The notes under the pieces: model-generated
The model's database searches: none
Told to the model about the DNA's origin: nothing
What the model saw: the letters and a program-made list of their open reading frames with translations, nothing else
Assembly (NCBI GenBank): GCA_019321725.1
Contig: CM033115.1
Coordinates: forward strand, 7,078,673 to 7,142,672
Reading direction: 5' to 3'
Source: Paulownia fortunei
Taxonomy: Eukaryota > Streptophyta > Magnoliopsida > Lamiales > Paulowniaceae
DNA: 64,000 nt
Position numbers and translations under genes: made by a program
Shown here: in pieces, positions 34,769 to 46,666 of the stretch
How positions within the stretch are numbered: the stretch's first letter is position 1
Layout of the letters: each line of letters starts with the position of its first letter

Positions 34769-35517
34769 ATAATTGATATCATGACTTGTATATTCAATGT
34801 GTGTTTTTTTTTAGTATTTAAAAACAATATAATAATAAAAAAAAAATATAAATCAAGCGTGTTTTTTTTTGCTGGGTCCGTTGAAAGCATGAAAAAAAGG
34901 TGGCTGAGTAAAGGGTAATTGTAACACTCTTGAGACGCATCCCTATTTTTTGCATAATATGGCAGGTTTGTAAAGTTTTTAACAAGTGTTTGTGAATTAC
35001 TAATATTTTTTTTGAGTCGTATAGGTTCTTCCAACTTCAATGATTAAAATTAAGCATGAATAATATGGTTTAATTGATGATGGGTGTTGTTTTGGACTTT
35101 GATGTTGTTATTTGGTTAATATATTTTTGCGATAATTGATATCATGACTTGTATATTCAATGTGTGTTTTTTTTTAGTATTTAAAAAAAAATATAATAAT
35201 AAAAAAAACTAAAAAAATAAAAAAAAATATAAATCAAGCGTGTTTTTTTTTGTTGGGTCCGTTGAAAGCATGAAAAAAAGGTGGCTGAATAAAGGGTAAT
35301 TGTAACACTCTTGAGACGCATCCCTATTTTTTGCATAATATGGCAGGTTTGTAAAGTTTTTAACAAGTGTTTGTGAATTACCAATATTTTTTTTGAGTCG
35401 TATAGGTTCTTCCAACTTCAATGATTAAAATTAAGCATGAATAATATGGTTTAATTGATGATGGGTGTTGTTTTGGATTTTGATGTTGTTATTTGGTTAA
35501 TATATTTTTGCGATAAT
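34769..35517 (+). repeat. Tandem duplication, unit about 363 bp
   Basis: 34769-35131 is repeated at 35132-35517. Both units start 'ATTGATATCATGACTTGTAT' and share 'GTGGCTGA(G/A)TAAAGGGTAA' and 'TTGAGTCGTATAGGTTCTTCC'. They differ mainly by extra A-rich sequence in the second. Similarity is very high, so the duplication is recent. Confidence 0.92.
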
Positions 35518-35955
35518 TATACTCAAATTTTATTTTGCACAAATAGTTATGTTATTTAGTGTGAAGACAATCATGTCAAAATATATAGTTCTTATGCCCT
35601 TACTCTAATCATCACTTGAATCTTCAACATGTAGGGGTTAAGTATTAGAACTTTTACTTTTGGTCTGTCTAGGCGAACGACTGATAGTGCACCACTAGAA
35701 AAATAATTAAGGCATTAGGCTTTCTAGCACCATTGCCAAATCAGCTTGTTCCCTATATGATATTTAAAGAAAACATCCCCCTAGTAAACCACTTTGAGCC
35801 TTACAATAAATAAATATATTTTTTTTTTAACCATATCTTTTTACCTAGCCTAAATACACTATTATCCAACCCTTGTTCTAAAAATAATTGGAGTTTAAGA
35901 GACATTCAATTGAAAGCTTGGACTTACAAAAAAAATTTAGGTTGGGATAGAAGAT

Positions 35956-35968
35956 AAGTGTGGGGGAG
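35956..35968 (+). other. Second polypurine-like motif in element C
   Basis: AAGTGTGGGGGAG is nearly the same as the genuine polypurine tract AAGTGTGGGGGAA at 36727. It could act as an extra plus-strand primer site. Confidence 0.4.
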
Positions 35969-36726
35969 TTTCTCTTAAAAAAAAAAAGAAAAAAAAACAA
36001 TATAAAAAAAAAAAAAAAAGTTGCAAAGTGCTACAAGTTGCAACTAAAAATGAGATGTTGCAAGATGAATAAGAGGGGTCCAATTCAATAACAATAGACT
36101 CCAGTGTGAAATTTGTGGAGTTGGAGAATTCTTCATCGATAAATTTTATGTCTCTAATTCCATGAAGTTTTTAGAACGTTTGTTGCATCCTATCCTTTTA
36201 TTTCTTAGCTACATCACCACCCTTTGGCCCCATTACAACCTTTGTTAAAAACCTTTTGATTTCGTGTGGTGCCTTCAGTGTAGTGGAGATTTGCACCAAA
36301 GGAAGAGCCTATGATGTTTAACTTTTCTGTTAGAGATTGGGTGATGGTTTTGTAAGGTTTTATGAAAATTCACTTATTTGAAACATGCATAGTTTCATCA
36401 CTATTGACATTAACTGTCCACACACACACTTGAGTATGATTATTGTGGAAATGTATTGATTTTTGAATGACTAAGAGTTAAACTCAACACTTGTTTGATT
36501 TTATTTCCATATTACTTTGTTGCTTCATGAGAATAAAAGTTGGAAGATAGTTATTATAGGTGTTTGTAGGTATCACTGCTGGAAACCTTCACGAGACTAT
36601 AACTCGTCCTCTATGGGCCACCTAGGGGTTTAAAGGCTTGTTGCATATGCTAAATGCAATCGTGTTTTCCTACGAAAGTGGATTAGTTTATGTTTGTTTT
36701 AAACTTGCTCGAGGACAAGCAAGGGT

Positions 36727-36742
36727 TAAGTGTGGGGGAATT
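36727..36742 (+). other. Element C polypurine tract
   Basis: AAGTGTGGGGGAATT directly precedes the TGATAAG start of the 3' LTR. It is the plus-strand primer of reverse transcription. Confidence 0.85.
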
Positions 36743-38355
36743 TGATAAGTGCATATTTTGACATATTTTTATATCAAATCCTTTATACTTTTCTTGCTTT
36801 ATTCTTGTTAATATTCTTGTTTTATTAATGTTTTGTGTTAGGGAATAAATGGAAGCATGTTTTCAAACTTGTGCAGTTTTTGTAATTTGAGCATAACTTC
36901 ATGATCAAAAGCTCTATGGACCTGAAGCTTGTTTCATTTGAAAGCCAAGAGATAGAGGTACAACTTTTATGTTGGAGGCTCAGCCCAATTCAGTCTTGAT
37001 GATAGCAGAAAATTCATCCAAGTAATTACACAAAATGGATCACCAAAATTCAGATCAGAGTTCAGCCCAGTATTGACTTATTTTACCAATTCGGTTATAT
37101 ATCTTGAGCCCAAATTTATTTTGGTCTGAAATTCGGATATGTTATATCCAAGAGGTAAATAAACAAGTTTTCTGAAGACAAGATGGTGTGAAAATATGTC
37201 GAAATGGTAAAACCATAGGCTGCAAGTTGCTGCTGATGTTACAGGGCGGCTCTTGGACATGACTCGGTAATTTAACCATATCTCCTTCATCCGATCGCCA
37301 AATTTGACAAAAGATATATGAAAATATATCAGCGTTGAAAGATATATAATTTTTATTCTTTACGTATCTTCAAACTCTGGCTGTATCTGACCGAAAAATG
37401 TAATTCAATTCAGTAGTTGAGAAATTTGTGTAACAACTTACCAACTCTTGGCAACTAGCATACCACTTGATTAACCCCTCCATTATTTGTTTGACCTCTA
37501 GCTTACTCCAAATACTATAAATAGGCCATGTATTCAGCTTGTAAGAGGAGGGGGTAGAGGGTTTCTTTAGGCTAAGTTATCTAGTTTGTATGTTTTCTAG
37601 TATTGTAAGTTTTCTAGTAGTAATAGAAATGCATTCTCTAGTTTCTCTTATATTTTTAGTCTTTGTTACTTTTATTATGTCTTTCTAAATTTTATTTTGC
37701 TGAGGAAAAAGGGTGAATCTCTTGATGGAGGAAGATAAATGGTTATAAGGGTATAAATTGTTTAAGTATGTTGTATTATTATTATTATTTTTGATCTAAA
37801 CCCTACTTATTTTTGTGGTGATTCTTGATTTATGTATCTCCAATGGCACAACAAATACTTGGGTTCATTTAGCTTATTGTACGGTTTTACCCCACCGACT
37901 GCTAATGTGAAACCTTGATTTGTTGTTGACAAAAGAGTATATAAATGCTTGATCCCATAAATAAATATTGGCGTTAAGAGATAATTTGCAATAGTAAGAC
38001 AATATCATGATTACCTTATTGCATGAGTTACTTGATAATATCTTCCCATTGGAACCTTCATTATGTATGGATTCCAATTGTGGCAATTAATAGAGGTAAA
38101 AAGAATAAATAACCATTTATCTATCCAAAACTCAAGAGTGGATCCCTAATCCTCAGTACGTTTATTACTTCGGTTTTTTTTTAGCTACATCATACATTAA
38201 TTGTTCATATATTTTTGATTCACATAAACTCCATCTTTTTATAAATATAAACTTGAATTCTTCAAACAACTTCCCTGTGGATCGACCTCGGACTCACGAG
38301 AAATTTATTACTTACTACAACCTGCACTTGGGTTTGCAACCTTAAAGTTGTAGCA
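36743..38355 (+). repeat. Element C 3' LTR
   Basis: Direct repeat of 25918-27532. It includes the TATA box at 37516-37523 and ends TAGCA, followed by the ATGGT target duplication and the right half of the element B LTR. Confidence 0.96.
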
Positions 38356-39031
38356 ATGGTTGTCTTACATGTTTGGTTTTGCATGGTGGACTTTTATGTG
38401 GAAAATAATTGATTTTCTTTACTACATGTTTTCTTTTAACTTATTGTTTTATAGTAGTGAATTGTTGGCCTTTCTCTTTTGGAGTTGAATGATAAGTCAA
38501 AATAATTTTCATTGATTAAAAATATATTATAAATTTTCTATCTTGGTTGATCAAATTAGTTGAGTATTGAGTTATTTATTGGGCCGTCTTGCTCGTAAAT
38601 TTTTCTTAATATTTTTTAGACACCGAAACTTAGTAGCTAGGGAATAGTTTTTGGAATGAAAGAGAGTTTATTAGAGCAATTCGAACTTTTTATTTAATTA
38701 TTTTAAATTATTGGATATAATTGATTTTACTATTGAGAATGTATTATCTCCGTGTGATTCAGTTCTTTATTTTAAACATAACTTTGTGTATATTTGGGGA
38801 TGTTTACAGGATTTATTTTTAGTTAATCAGGTGGATTGTTGAAAAAATTCTTGATTTATTTTGTTGATAAATTTACATTAATTATAAAATTTTCATAATT
38901 ATTTGAAGGTATAGATGCTATGTACCAATATTAAATGTTTGATTATATTAAAAATATTAGATTAACCTTGCAAGCTTTTAGGATGTTCCTAATAGGCTAG
39001 TGCGATTAACACGGTCGTTTAGGGCGTGACA

Positions 39032-40680
39032 ACTTTTGCAATATATGTGACTTAGAGAAGCTCAACAAGCCGTGGAAGAAGTATATGCTTTACTAATCAA
39101 TCTACTTCCGAATTGTTTTATGAGTGAAAGCCAAAATACTTTGATTTCATATGATTTCCCCATACTTTTGCACCCCAATGTCGCTATGGACCCACCCTTA
39201 ATACATGCTTATAAAAAAGAAAGGAAACTCAATTAACTATTTAAAAGAATCAGGGAGAGGGTTACAGCACCTCTGAGATGTTAGGAGTTATCTGGATAGA
39301 AAGACATTCCATAGAAGTTGGTTGATTAGAAGTTATGGGCCCTTCTTTGAAGTTGGAGTCGCATACTATTTTTATGTCTTATGATGGAAGGGAAATCTTG
39401 GCTCGAACCCACTTCTTCTCTAACCACCCTGCATAAAGTGGCACTCTTTTGAGGAGGTAGCAGTTTTTCCTACTTAGCAGGGCATGTGTCAGGAAGTTGG
39501 TGACCGCCCTCAGAGCATCGACATTGGACTGAATCTGATTATCATATTGTTTTAGTGTTGTTCTTAATTGCTTTCCTGCTTGCGGTAGCACTGCCCTTAG
39601 TTCAATAGATCATTGAATTAGGAGATGTCCGCTTAATTACTCGTATGTTAGATGCAAATTCAGCTCAACTTTTCCTTTTGTGGGATGGTTGGTCCATCTA
39701 AGATGATGAGATTCTCAATTGAGTAAGACAGATTTCCAAAAAGTCCTTCATAGTTCATTTGCTTGGTGAATGAAGTGGGTCAACTTCTTTATGGCTTTGC
39801 CAGAGGTTACATGTTTTTTATTTGTTGAGTGGATCTTTTTGCATAGTTGATTCAATTTTAAAATTAAAATTGTCTCTATTATAATTTATATATCTAAAAA
39901 TCAAGATTTTTTTTTTAACATTAAAATCATCACTAGATTTATCAATTTGAAAAACCTAAATAATTTTTTTTTATTATAAAGTCCAATTCAATAAATTTCT
40001 TAATGTAAGAAGTCAAAGATAATTTAGTAAAAACTTATTAGGTGTTTGGTAGTAAATGGGTTATTTGGAATGAAAAGTTAATGGAATTGGTAGGATCTTT
40101 TGGATATAAAAGTTTGTTTAAGGAATTTTTTGTAATTTCTCCAAATAAATTAATTTACTTGCTTCTTTGACTAATGAATTATTTGGTTTAGTTGAAGATA
40201 TGATTATAAGGAAGCAATCTTGACACTTGGCAATTTGAAAGATTAAATAATACAAGCATATACAAATAAATTTTTTAGTGAAGTACACTTGAATAAGTGA
40301 AAAATATAATGTACTTTAAAAATATATATATAATATATTTAATATTTTCAAATTGATCATACATGAAAAATGAATTTTCAAATTGATAACAAAAATAGTA
40401 TTATGTAGGTACTGATTAATCTACTTTATTACTTTAAAATTTATTTTTTCTAAGTGAATCTGATAAGAAATGGAAGATACCAATCTCTTTAGAAGAAATT
40501 AATCTAAACCAAATAGTCCTTCACTAAATATGATTAGTGTAATCTCTCAATACTTAACAATTTCTAAATTCAAAACCAAAAAAATTATAGATAAGATGAT
40601 TTATGAGTGGTTAACAAATGTAAACAAAAATACATGAAAAAGACCTTGATTTTGCATTAATCATAAACTTAATTGACTAC
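39032..40680. other. Unassigned intergenic sequence
   Basis: No gene was recognised. 39040-39830 has a more balanced base composition and may be old element debris. A 70-codon open frame on the minus strand (39379-39591) has no recognisable family. 39830-40680 is AT-rich. Confidence 0.4.
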
Positions 40681-40950
40681 CAGTTTTGGTTAATAAAACC
40701 CACCCATCACAACCATTTCCTCCAAATTTAGCCTACAACTTTGAATTTTATTGTGGTGGTCCATTGCATGCATCCCACTTGATCGATCCAACTCCAAAAT
40801 AAAGGACTCAAAATATGCTTAATTGGCTTCCAAACCTTCATCAACAAAACCCCCACCAATCACAGTCATTCGCTCCAAATTTTGATCCTAAAACTTTTAA
40901 TTTCATTGACTTGGTCCATTGCACCCATATTTATCAACCGATCCCAATGC
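40680..40950 (+). repeat. Imperfect tandem duplication upstream of the METTL13-like locus
   Basis: 40688-40790 and 40845-40945 share the block order 'AAAACCC(A/C)CC', 'TC(A)CTCCAAATTT', 'GGTCCATTGCA' and 'GATC(G/C)(A)' with many differences, offset by about 157 bp. It lies 480-740 bp ahead of the METTL13-like start codon, in the likely promoter. Confidence 0.6.
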
Positions 40951-41880
40951 CGTAAAGAAATAAATCAACACAATAAACAATTTAACAATTTTACCAAAAC
41001 TTACTCAAACAAATATCTGATAACATTGGGGAGTTTCTATCCTTCTGATACATCAACCCAGAAATTTACGAGAAAGATACAAAAGAAATTCCATGGAGCT
41101 GAAGACCAGAAATTCAACTGTAATGGAAAAAAAAACCTTTTAACTCAGCAGAGAATTAAAGAAGAAGAAGAAGGCTTGTGCTGTTTATACAATCACCGTT
41201 GCTGAAAAAATGGAATCTGAATTTGTTAACCCCTAACTAACCTGCAATTCATCTTAACTGATTTTCAATTAATGCTTACCTGACATTTAACTGACATACA
41301 TACCTTCACATCTTTCTAATGTTCCACAAAATAAAGACCCTCTGTAACCATTGAACCTCAAAACACTTCGAAAACCCTGAAACCACATTTCACTCACAAA
41401 CACGTAGACATCAAAGCCCCACATAAAATGGGGAAAAAAGAGAAGCAACAGCAAAAACCCACAAAAGAAAACAGCAACAGCAGAGGGAAAAACCAACAAG
41501 AGCTGCTGAAGACCGTCGGAGACGTCACGAGCAAAGAGAATTGGGACTTATTTTTCACCATAAGAGGCAGCGATGATTCATTTGAATGGTACGCCGAGTG
41601 GCCTCAACTCCAAAACTTACTCACAACCCATCTCTTATTTCCGTCATCAGCACGGCGGCAATCCGCCGGGGCGCCGCCGCCGGTAGTGCAGGCGGCGGAG
41701 GTGAGTATTTTGGTGCCCGGGTGCGGAAACTCGAGGCTGTCGGAGCATCTGTATGATGCTGGGTTTACAAATATAATAAATGTGGATTTTTCGAATGTGG
41801 TTATTTCGGACATGTTGAGGAGGAACGTCAGAGAACGGCCGCTGATGAAGTGGCGCGTTATGGACATGACTAGTTTGCAG

Positions 41881-44362
41881 GTAATTTTTGCGAGCCTCAG
41901 TGTAGCTCTTTTTGTTAGTTGCTGTTTCTCCATCTAAGGGAATCTGACTTTGGACTTATATATGTACTAGTTTCTAATCCTTGCCAATGCACCGAGAGAT
42001 TATTTTTTATTAAGTAATGGTATCAAGTTGAGTATTTAGATAGTCAAATTAAGAAGATAGATTTTAGGAAATTGAGAGATTTTTAGTTGATTTGTTCAAT
42101 CATCAAAACTTGTAACATACGCAATTTCCTTGTTGGTTAATGAGGGTGATGACTGATGGATGATGAAGTGTTTTACTTGAGGGACTGTTTGTTGGAAATT
42201 CTTTTGCAAATAGCTTGAAGAATTATTCAGTTTTACAAGAAGATGAATGATAGGTTGAAATGTAATGTGATTGTTTAGTATATTTAATGTGGAAAAAGTG
42301 CTGGATGTAACTTATTGCGCACATCTAAGTTGCTGGTTAGATGAATCCTGTTTTGTAGCTTTAGCATTCAGTGGGTTATGCCATCTCATAATGGACCTGT
42401 GATTCCTTGCTGGCAATTTGGTGATAGTTTAGGATATTAATTCATTTGCATCTGCTGGTTTGCAATGTGGAACAATCTGGAGTTTTGGGTATTATTGGAT
42501 CTCCAAAGTGCCTATGTGAAATGATAAATAATTTTATGTCAATTAGCTTATATTTTTCTGCATGTGCACTTTGGACTTAGTTATTCCAATTATTACAAAG
42601 AAGAGTGGGAAAAGAAGAAAGAAGTTAGATTGTCTTTGAAATCCAATGGTCCAAAGATTATAGTATCTGTTTTGAACAATGCATTTCTCTTCTTGTGATT
42701 TCTTCTTGAAAAACTCCATATATGTTGAATCTGTTAAGTGCAAGTCTAGGATCCCAAATGCATTCTTGAATGTTGTCACAAGGTGAATTGGCTCTTTTCT
42801 TATCCTTCCTTTTGATAGTATTAGTTATATGTGAATTGGGGAGTAGGTGGGCATGGAGGAAGGGGGTAAGCAAGGAGATTGTTAGCCTGGACATAAATGT
42901 AAGTCTGAGTTGTAAACAGATAATATTTACTTAAAATCTGAGTTGCTTATCAATGACAGTTATCAAATTGTAAGTCTTTGTAGGTATACCCATCTTAAGC
43001 GCCCTACACTTACCCTGCAATAAAAATAACCATGTTATGCAAACAAAAGAAGTAGCTCGTTGATCCTTATCAGTCTTTTATTTCATTTTCTAAAAGACAA
43101 CTTCATTGTTGATGTACTAGAATAGTTGCTGACGAAATGCCACCCTTGTTTATTAATCACAAAAAATGCAAAAGGATAAACTTAAAAAAGAAATAAATGC
43201 CTTTGTATGTGCAACTGCAGTAGCATACATTAAACTGAATCACTGTTCTTGCTTTGATATTAATTTCTAGCAGATGGTTACATGAGAGCGGAGTTGGTAC
43301 CTGCATGGTCACATTGGTGTTTGTGTAAGATGGAAGATAATAAAGCGAGCAGACATTTCTGCCCCAAATGAGTTGACGGAGGAAAAACAATACAAGTCAT
43401 TGAAGTGCTAAATGTGAAACATTTTTTGGTTCCATATGGACATTGATAAATTGTCCCATAATCACTGAACTCTTTTGCCTTGCACTGTAATGATATAAAC
43501 TGACCTTTGTTAGTATGAAAGCTTGCTGCACAGATGATTAATAAAGACCAAGGAATCCATCCACTTGTTTGTACATATGATGATGGAACAATTAGACCAA
43601 TAAACAATAAACAGAAGAGAGAACTACTTTGAATTTTCAGAATAGATCTTTTTGTCTTGAAAAACTCATTTCTGTCTCCTCAAAGGACCCATATAATGAA
43701 GCAAGGAGCAACTGGAAACCTGTTAAGTTCATTGGCGGATCAGACTCCATATGCTAATTAGGTGCAATGGTGAATCAGAGTCAACTAATTATGAGAGCAC
43801 CAACAGCAAACATTCCATAACATGCGCATTATTGCATTTCATGAGTTAATTGTGGATATTTTATTGGAGTCTCATTGTGAACTTTTGTTTAGACCTTAAA
43901 CAGTTCAATTGTGGTCTCTGATTGATTACCAACCAAGCCAATGCTAGGATATTTACACTGGTAGAATGTAGATAGGACCTAACTAAACTCACATGCACTC
44001 AGTTGGATGAATATGGTCAATGGGCTGGAAATTATAGTGCATGAGACTACAGTAAACGTTGTTCTGTTGGCTATTTTGTGCTAAACTTGTACTCTGACTG
44101 TCCTATGTTTTATTTGTTTCATCAAAATTTGCAATATAACCCTTTGAGCTGCTGGCAGGACAGAGTTGGATTTGATCATTTCGCTGGCTTATTTTCATTA
44201 TCCTCCTTTTCTTTTGCTTGGACGCTTGCATCTAGCTGCTAGCTGCTATGCTTTCATCACTGCCTCATGCTAAATTATCAAGGAACTCATTTCTAATTCT
44301 AATTAGTGCAACTCTCTTCTTTACCTGCTTCCTTTTTTCCAACTATTTTGTATTTGATTCAG
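41881..44362 (+). other. METTL13-like intron 1
   Basis: 2.48 kb between GT at 41881 and TTCAG at 44362. Nothing coding was recognised. Open frames on the minus strand here (for example 43157-43607) match no family I know. Confidence 0.6.
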
Positions 44363-46666
44363 TTTACAAGTGGCCATCGTTGATAAGGGTGGATTGGATG
44401 CTTTGATGGAACCTGAGCTTGGCCCCAGATTAGGAAATCTATATTTATCTGAGGTGCATGATAGTCTTATTTGCTAATGATACTAACTTTGATCTTGTTA
44501 TTTGTGATGGGTCCAAAAGCTTGACTTACCCAAGTATCGTTTTGTGTATTACCAAGCTGGAGGAAAATATATTTGTCTCACCTCGGCAGAATCTCATGTG
44601 TTAGGTATTGTTCCTCTAATTATATCTGATTGGTGAAAAATATGGCCTCTGGGCAGCGTGCTGTTGCAAGCTTACCTATCTCTTTCTTCCTCCCTCTCTC
44701 TTATTTTCTTTTATTCTTTTGGTGAATGCAAAGTTATGAGTTTGGATATTATTCATTATCTGGTTTTCTGATGCTAGTTCCCTGCTCTAACTTTTACATT
44801 GTCTTATGCAAATGCTTAGACTTGATACTCTTTTCTATATGACTTTCTCTCAGGTCTACTTTTTCCCAAGTTTCGGTTTGGGTGGAAAATGAATCTTTAT
44901 GCCATTGCCCAGGAACCATCATCTGGAAACACCAAACTGAAGACCTTTATGGTGGTTGCTGAGAAGGATATTTCTACTGTTGTTTCTCAGATATCATCAT
45001 TCATGGATGAATATTCTGTTGAATCTCATGGTAATCAGGTAAAAGCACTTACCCTTCAATGGAATGAAATAACTTGCAATGTTTTGTTGTTGTTTTTTCT
45101 TTTTAGGAAAAAGTGCATGCACTTTGGCCAGGATTCCAAACAATCTATCTTCACATTATTTTTCATCAAAATTTATATTTTCAACTTACATGCTCGTCAG
45201 ATGCTGTAAGCTAAGTGATTTTGAGACTGTTTGCTAGCTCAACTCAACATTATATTTGGTTTAATATTATATATGGAGAAATAGAGTTACTTTTTCAACA
45301 TGTTTTAGGCTCGTGAACTCTATGAAGCACTTCAAAGAGAACAAAGGGTTCGCTCAGAATACTCCAATGGCTCTGATATATTGTACTCACTTGAAGACCT
45401 GAATCTTGGGGCGAAAGTAAACCTTATAGAGCTTGAACCAGGTCATAGGGTAAAGCTTATTTTAGGTGAACCTGGAGTATCCCGTTTCTTCTATAACGGC
45501 ATACTTCTTAATGCCCAGCGAGATTCTGGACCTTTCTCCTATCAGTTTCGTGTATTAATTGTTCAGAAAGTTAGTTTCTTTTTTTCCCAATCCTTAAGAG
45601 TTTCCTACTTGATGAAAATTCCAGAGCTCTTGTCATTTTTTTTATAGTTTGAGATTCTATTGTTTGTTTAACTCGGGAAAATGGGAAGATAGTTTTTTAA
45701 AATTGATTAAAAAGTTGTGCATTATGAGTGTGCGAATCAAATATCAGCATTCCCATTTCGGGGCTTATAGAACAGAATTCTTCTGAAAAAGTAGAACATC
45801 TTTAAAGATTGTTTCATATATTTATTTGCTAAAGAACCAACCTCTAAGTTGGATTTAAAACAACTATCTCTTTTTGTCTTACTTATTTTTTCTATTTTTG
45901 TGGTAGGATAGGGTATGGGAAGAGGGATCATGTTCTTCCCGTCAATGAATTTTGTGTCTATTTTTCCTCTTTATACCTAATGCTTTTGGTAATGCGAAAT
46001 AAAGCAGCTTCAAAGAGCATGCCTTTTTTTTTTTTTTTTTGTAACTGTCTTTCCTTTATTTTAAATATATTCTTTTGCCTTGTCTTTTTAATTGCTTCGA
46101 TATTTCAATTTCAAAAATAGGGTTAGACCTAGGAACTTTGATTGTTTATTTGTTCCTTGTTAGTAAGTTGAAGGTGTCCCCTTTTGTGCTATATGATTCC
46201 TCTAAATATTGGCATATTGTGTTAATTTGTTTTCAATCCAACTGGTATGTGACTGAAGTTTAGATTTCAGATGCGAGCTTATGAGTGGGATCTATTCATC
46301 AGAAGAATGACAATGGGTCATTTTTAAAATCTCAAAAGCTGCTCGATTAGTGATGGTAAATCTTTCCAGTCACTGATAAATTTAGTATACTTTCTTCCTT
46401 TATCCTGCCTCTTCATATTTTATTTTTTTAAATCACAAAATTATTTCGATTTACTTTGAGATTATACTGGATTCCAGCCATTCTAATGCTGCCATTGAGG
46501 ATATCCAGGTAATATCCAACTTTATTTTATATAGCTGGAAGGATCTGGCTTGCGTGCTGTAAATTTGATGGATTCTTATATTTTGTTTATTCTTATTTCA
46601 GAAGGATCTCTCTCCTTTAGTCAAGCAATTGGCCCCAGGAGATTGTGATGATGGAGTTCAAATTCT

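Larger units (their letters stand above)
34618..36726 (+). other. Non-coding 3' region of element C
   Basis: No ORF of note. It holds a tandem duplication (34769-35517), A-rich tracts (35979-36020), a second polypurine-like motif (35956) and the short blocks 'CTTGCTCGAGGACAAGC' and 'GTGTGGGGG' that typically precede Athila 3' LTRs. Long 3' non-coding regions of this kind are usual in Athila elements. Confidence 0.7.
25918..38355 (+). mobile_element. Element C: Athila-like Ty3/gypsy retrotransposon carrying a LOG-like gene
   Basis: A complete 12.4-kb element. LTRs of 1615 and 1613 bp run from TGATAAG to TAGCA and differ at about 25 positions by eye, many of them C/T or G/A. The target duplication ATGGT is perfect (25913-25917 and 38356-38360). 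The tRNA-Asp PBS is at 27539 and the polypurine tract GTGTGGGGGAA lies directly before the 3' LTR. Protease 'DLGASVNLLP', RT 'FMDDFSV' and tRNA-Asp priming are the usual signature of the Athila lineage. gag-pol carries about nine stops or frameshifts. Between integrase and 3' LTR lie about 3.7 kb with a TATA box, two overlapping ORFs, an intact LOG-like ORF and a tandem duplication. The LTRs are alike enough to call this the youngest insertion in the stack. Confidence 0.95.
13792..39031 (+). mobile_element. Element B: decayed Ty3/gypsy element hosting three nested insertions
   Basis: The outer LTR is seen twice. Copy 1 is 13792-14900 plus 16519-17161, split by a family-C LTR. Copy 2 is 24849-25917 plus 38356-39031, split by the complete element C. 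With the insertions removed, each LTR is about 1.75 kb and ends in GCGTGACA. The internal region starts with a tRNA-Met PBS (17169). It carries gag, protease, RT, RNase H and integrase in Ty3/gypsy order, all with stops and frameshifts, and pol is broken by a solo family-D LTR. The LTR start is approximate: similarity begins near 13792/24849, while a TGTGACA at 13888 could be the true terminus. No target duplication was established. Confidence 0.8.
24849..39031 (+). repeat. Element B 3' LTR (interrupted by element C)
   Basis: Left part 24849-25917 and right part 38356-39031, ending GCGTGACA as in the 5' copy. Element C occupies 25918-38355 within it. Confidence 0.8.

Noticed and set aside
34509..35421. 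Minus-strand open frames around the LOG end and the tandem duplication.
   Set aside because: One overlaps the LOG 3' end in antisense. The others are repeated because the DNA is duplicated, and they contain low-complexity Phe/Lys runs.
39379..39591. A 70-codon minus-strand frame.
   Set aside because: Looks protein-like in composition but matches nothing I know and has no conserved neighbours; left as intergenic.
42543..43607. Minus-strand open frames of 77-109 codons in METTL13-like intron 1.
   Set aside because: No recognisable domain, intron location and AT-rich composition; expected by chance.
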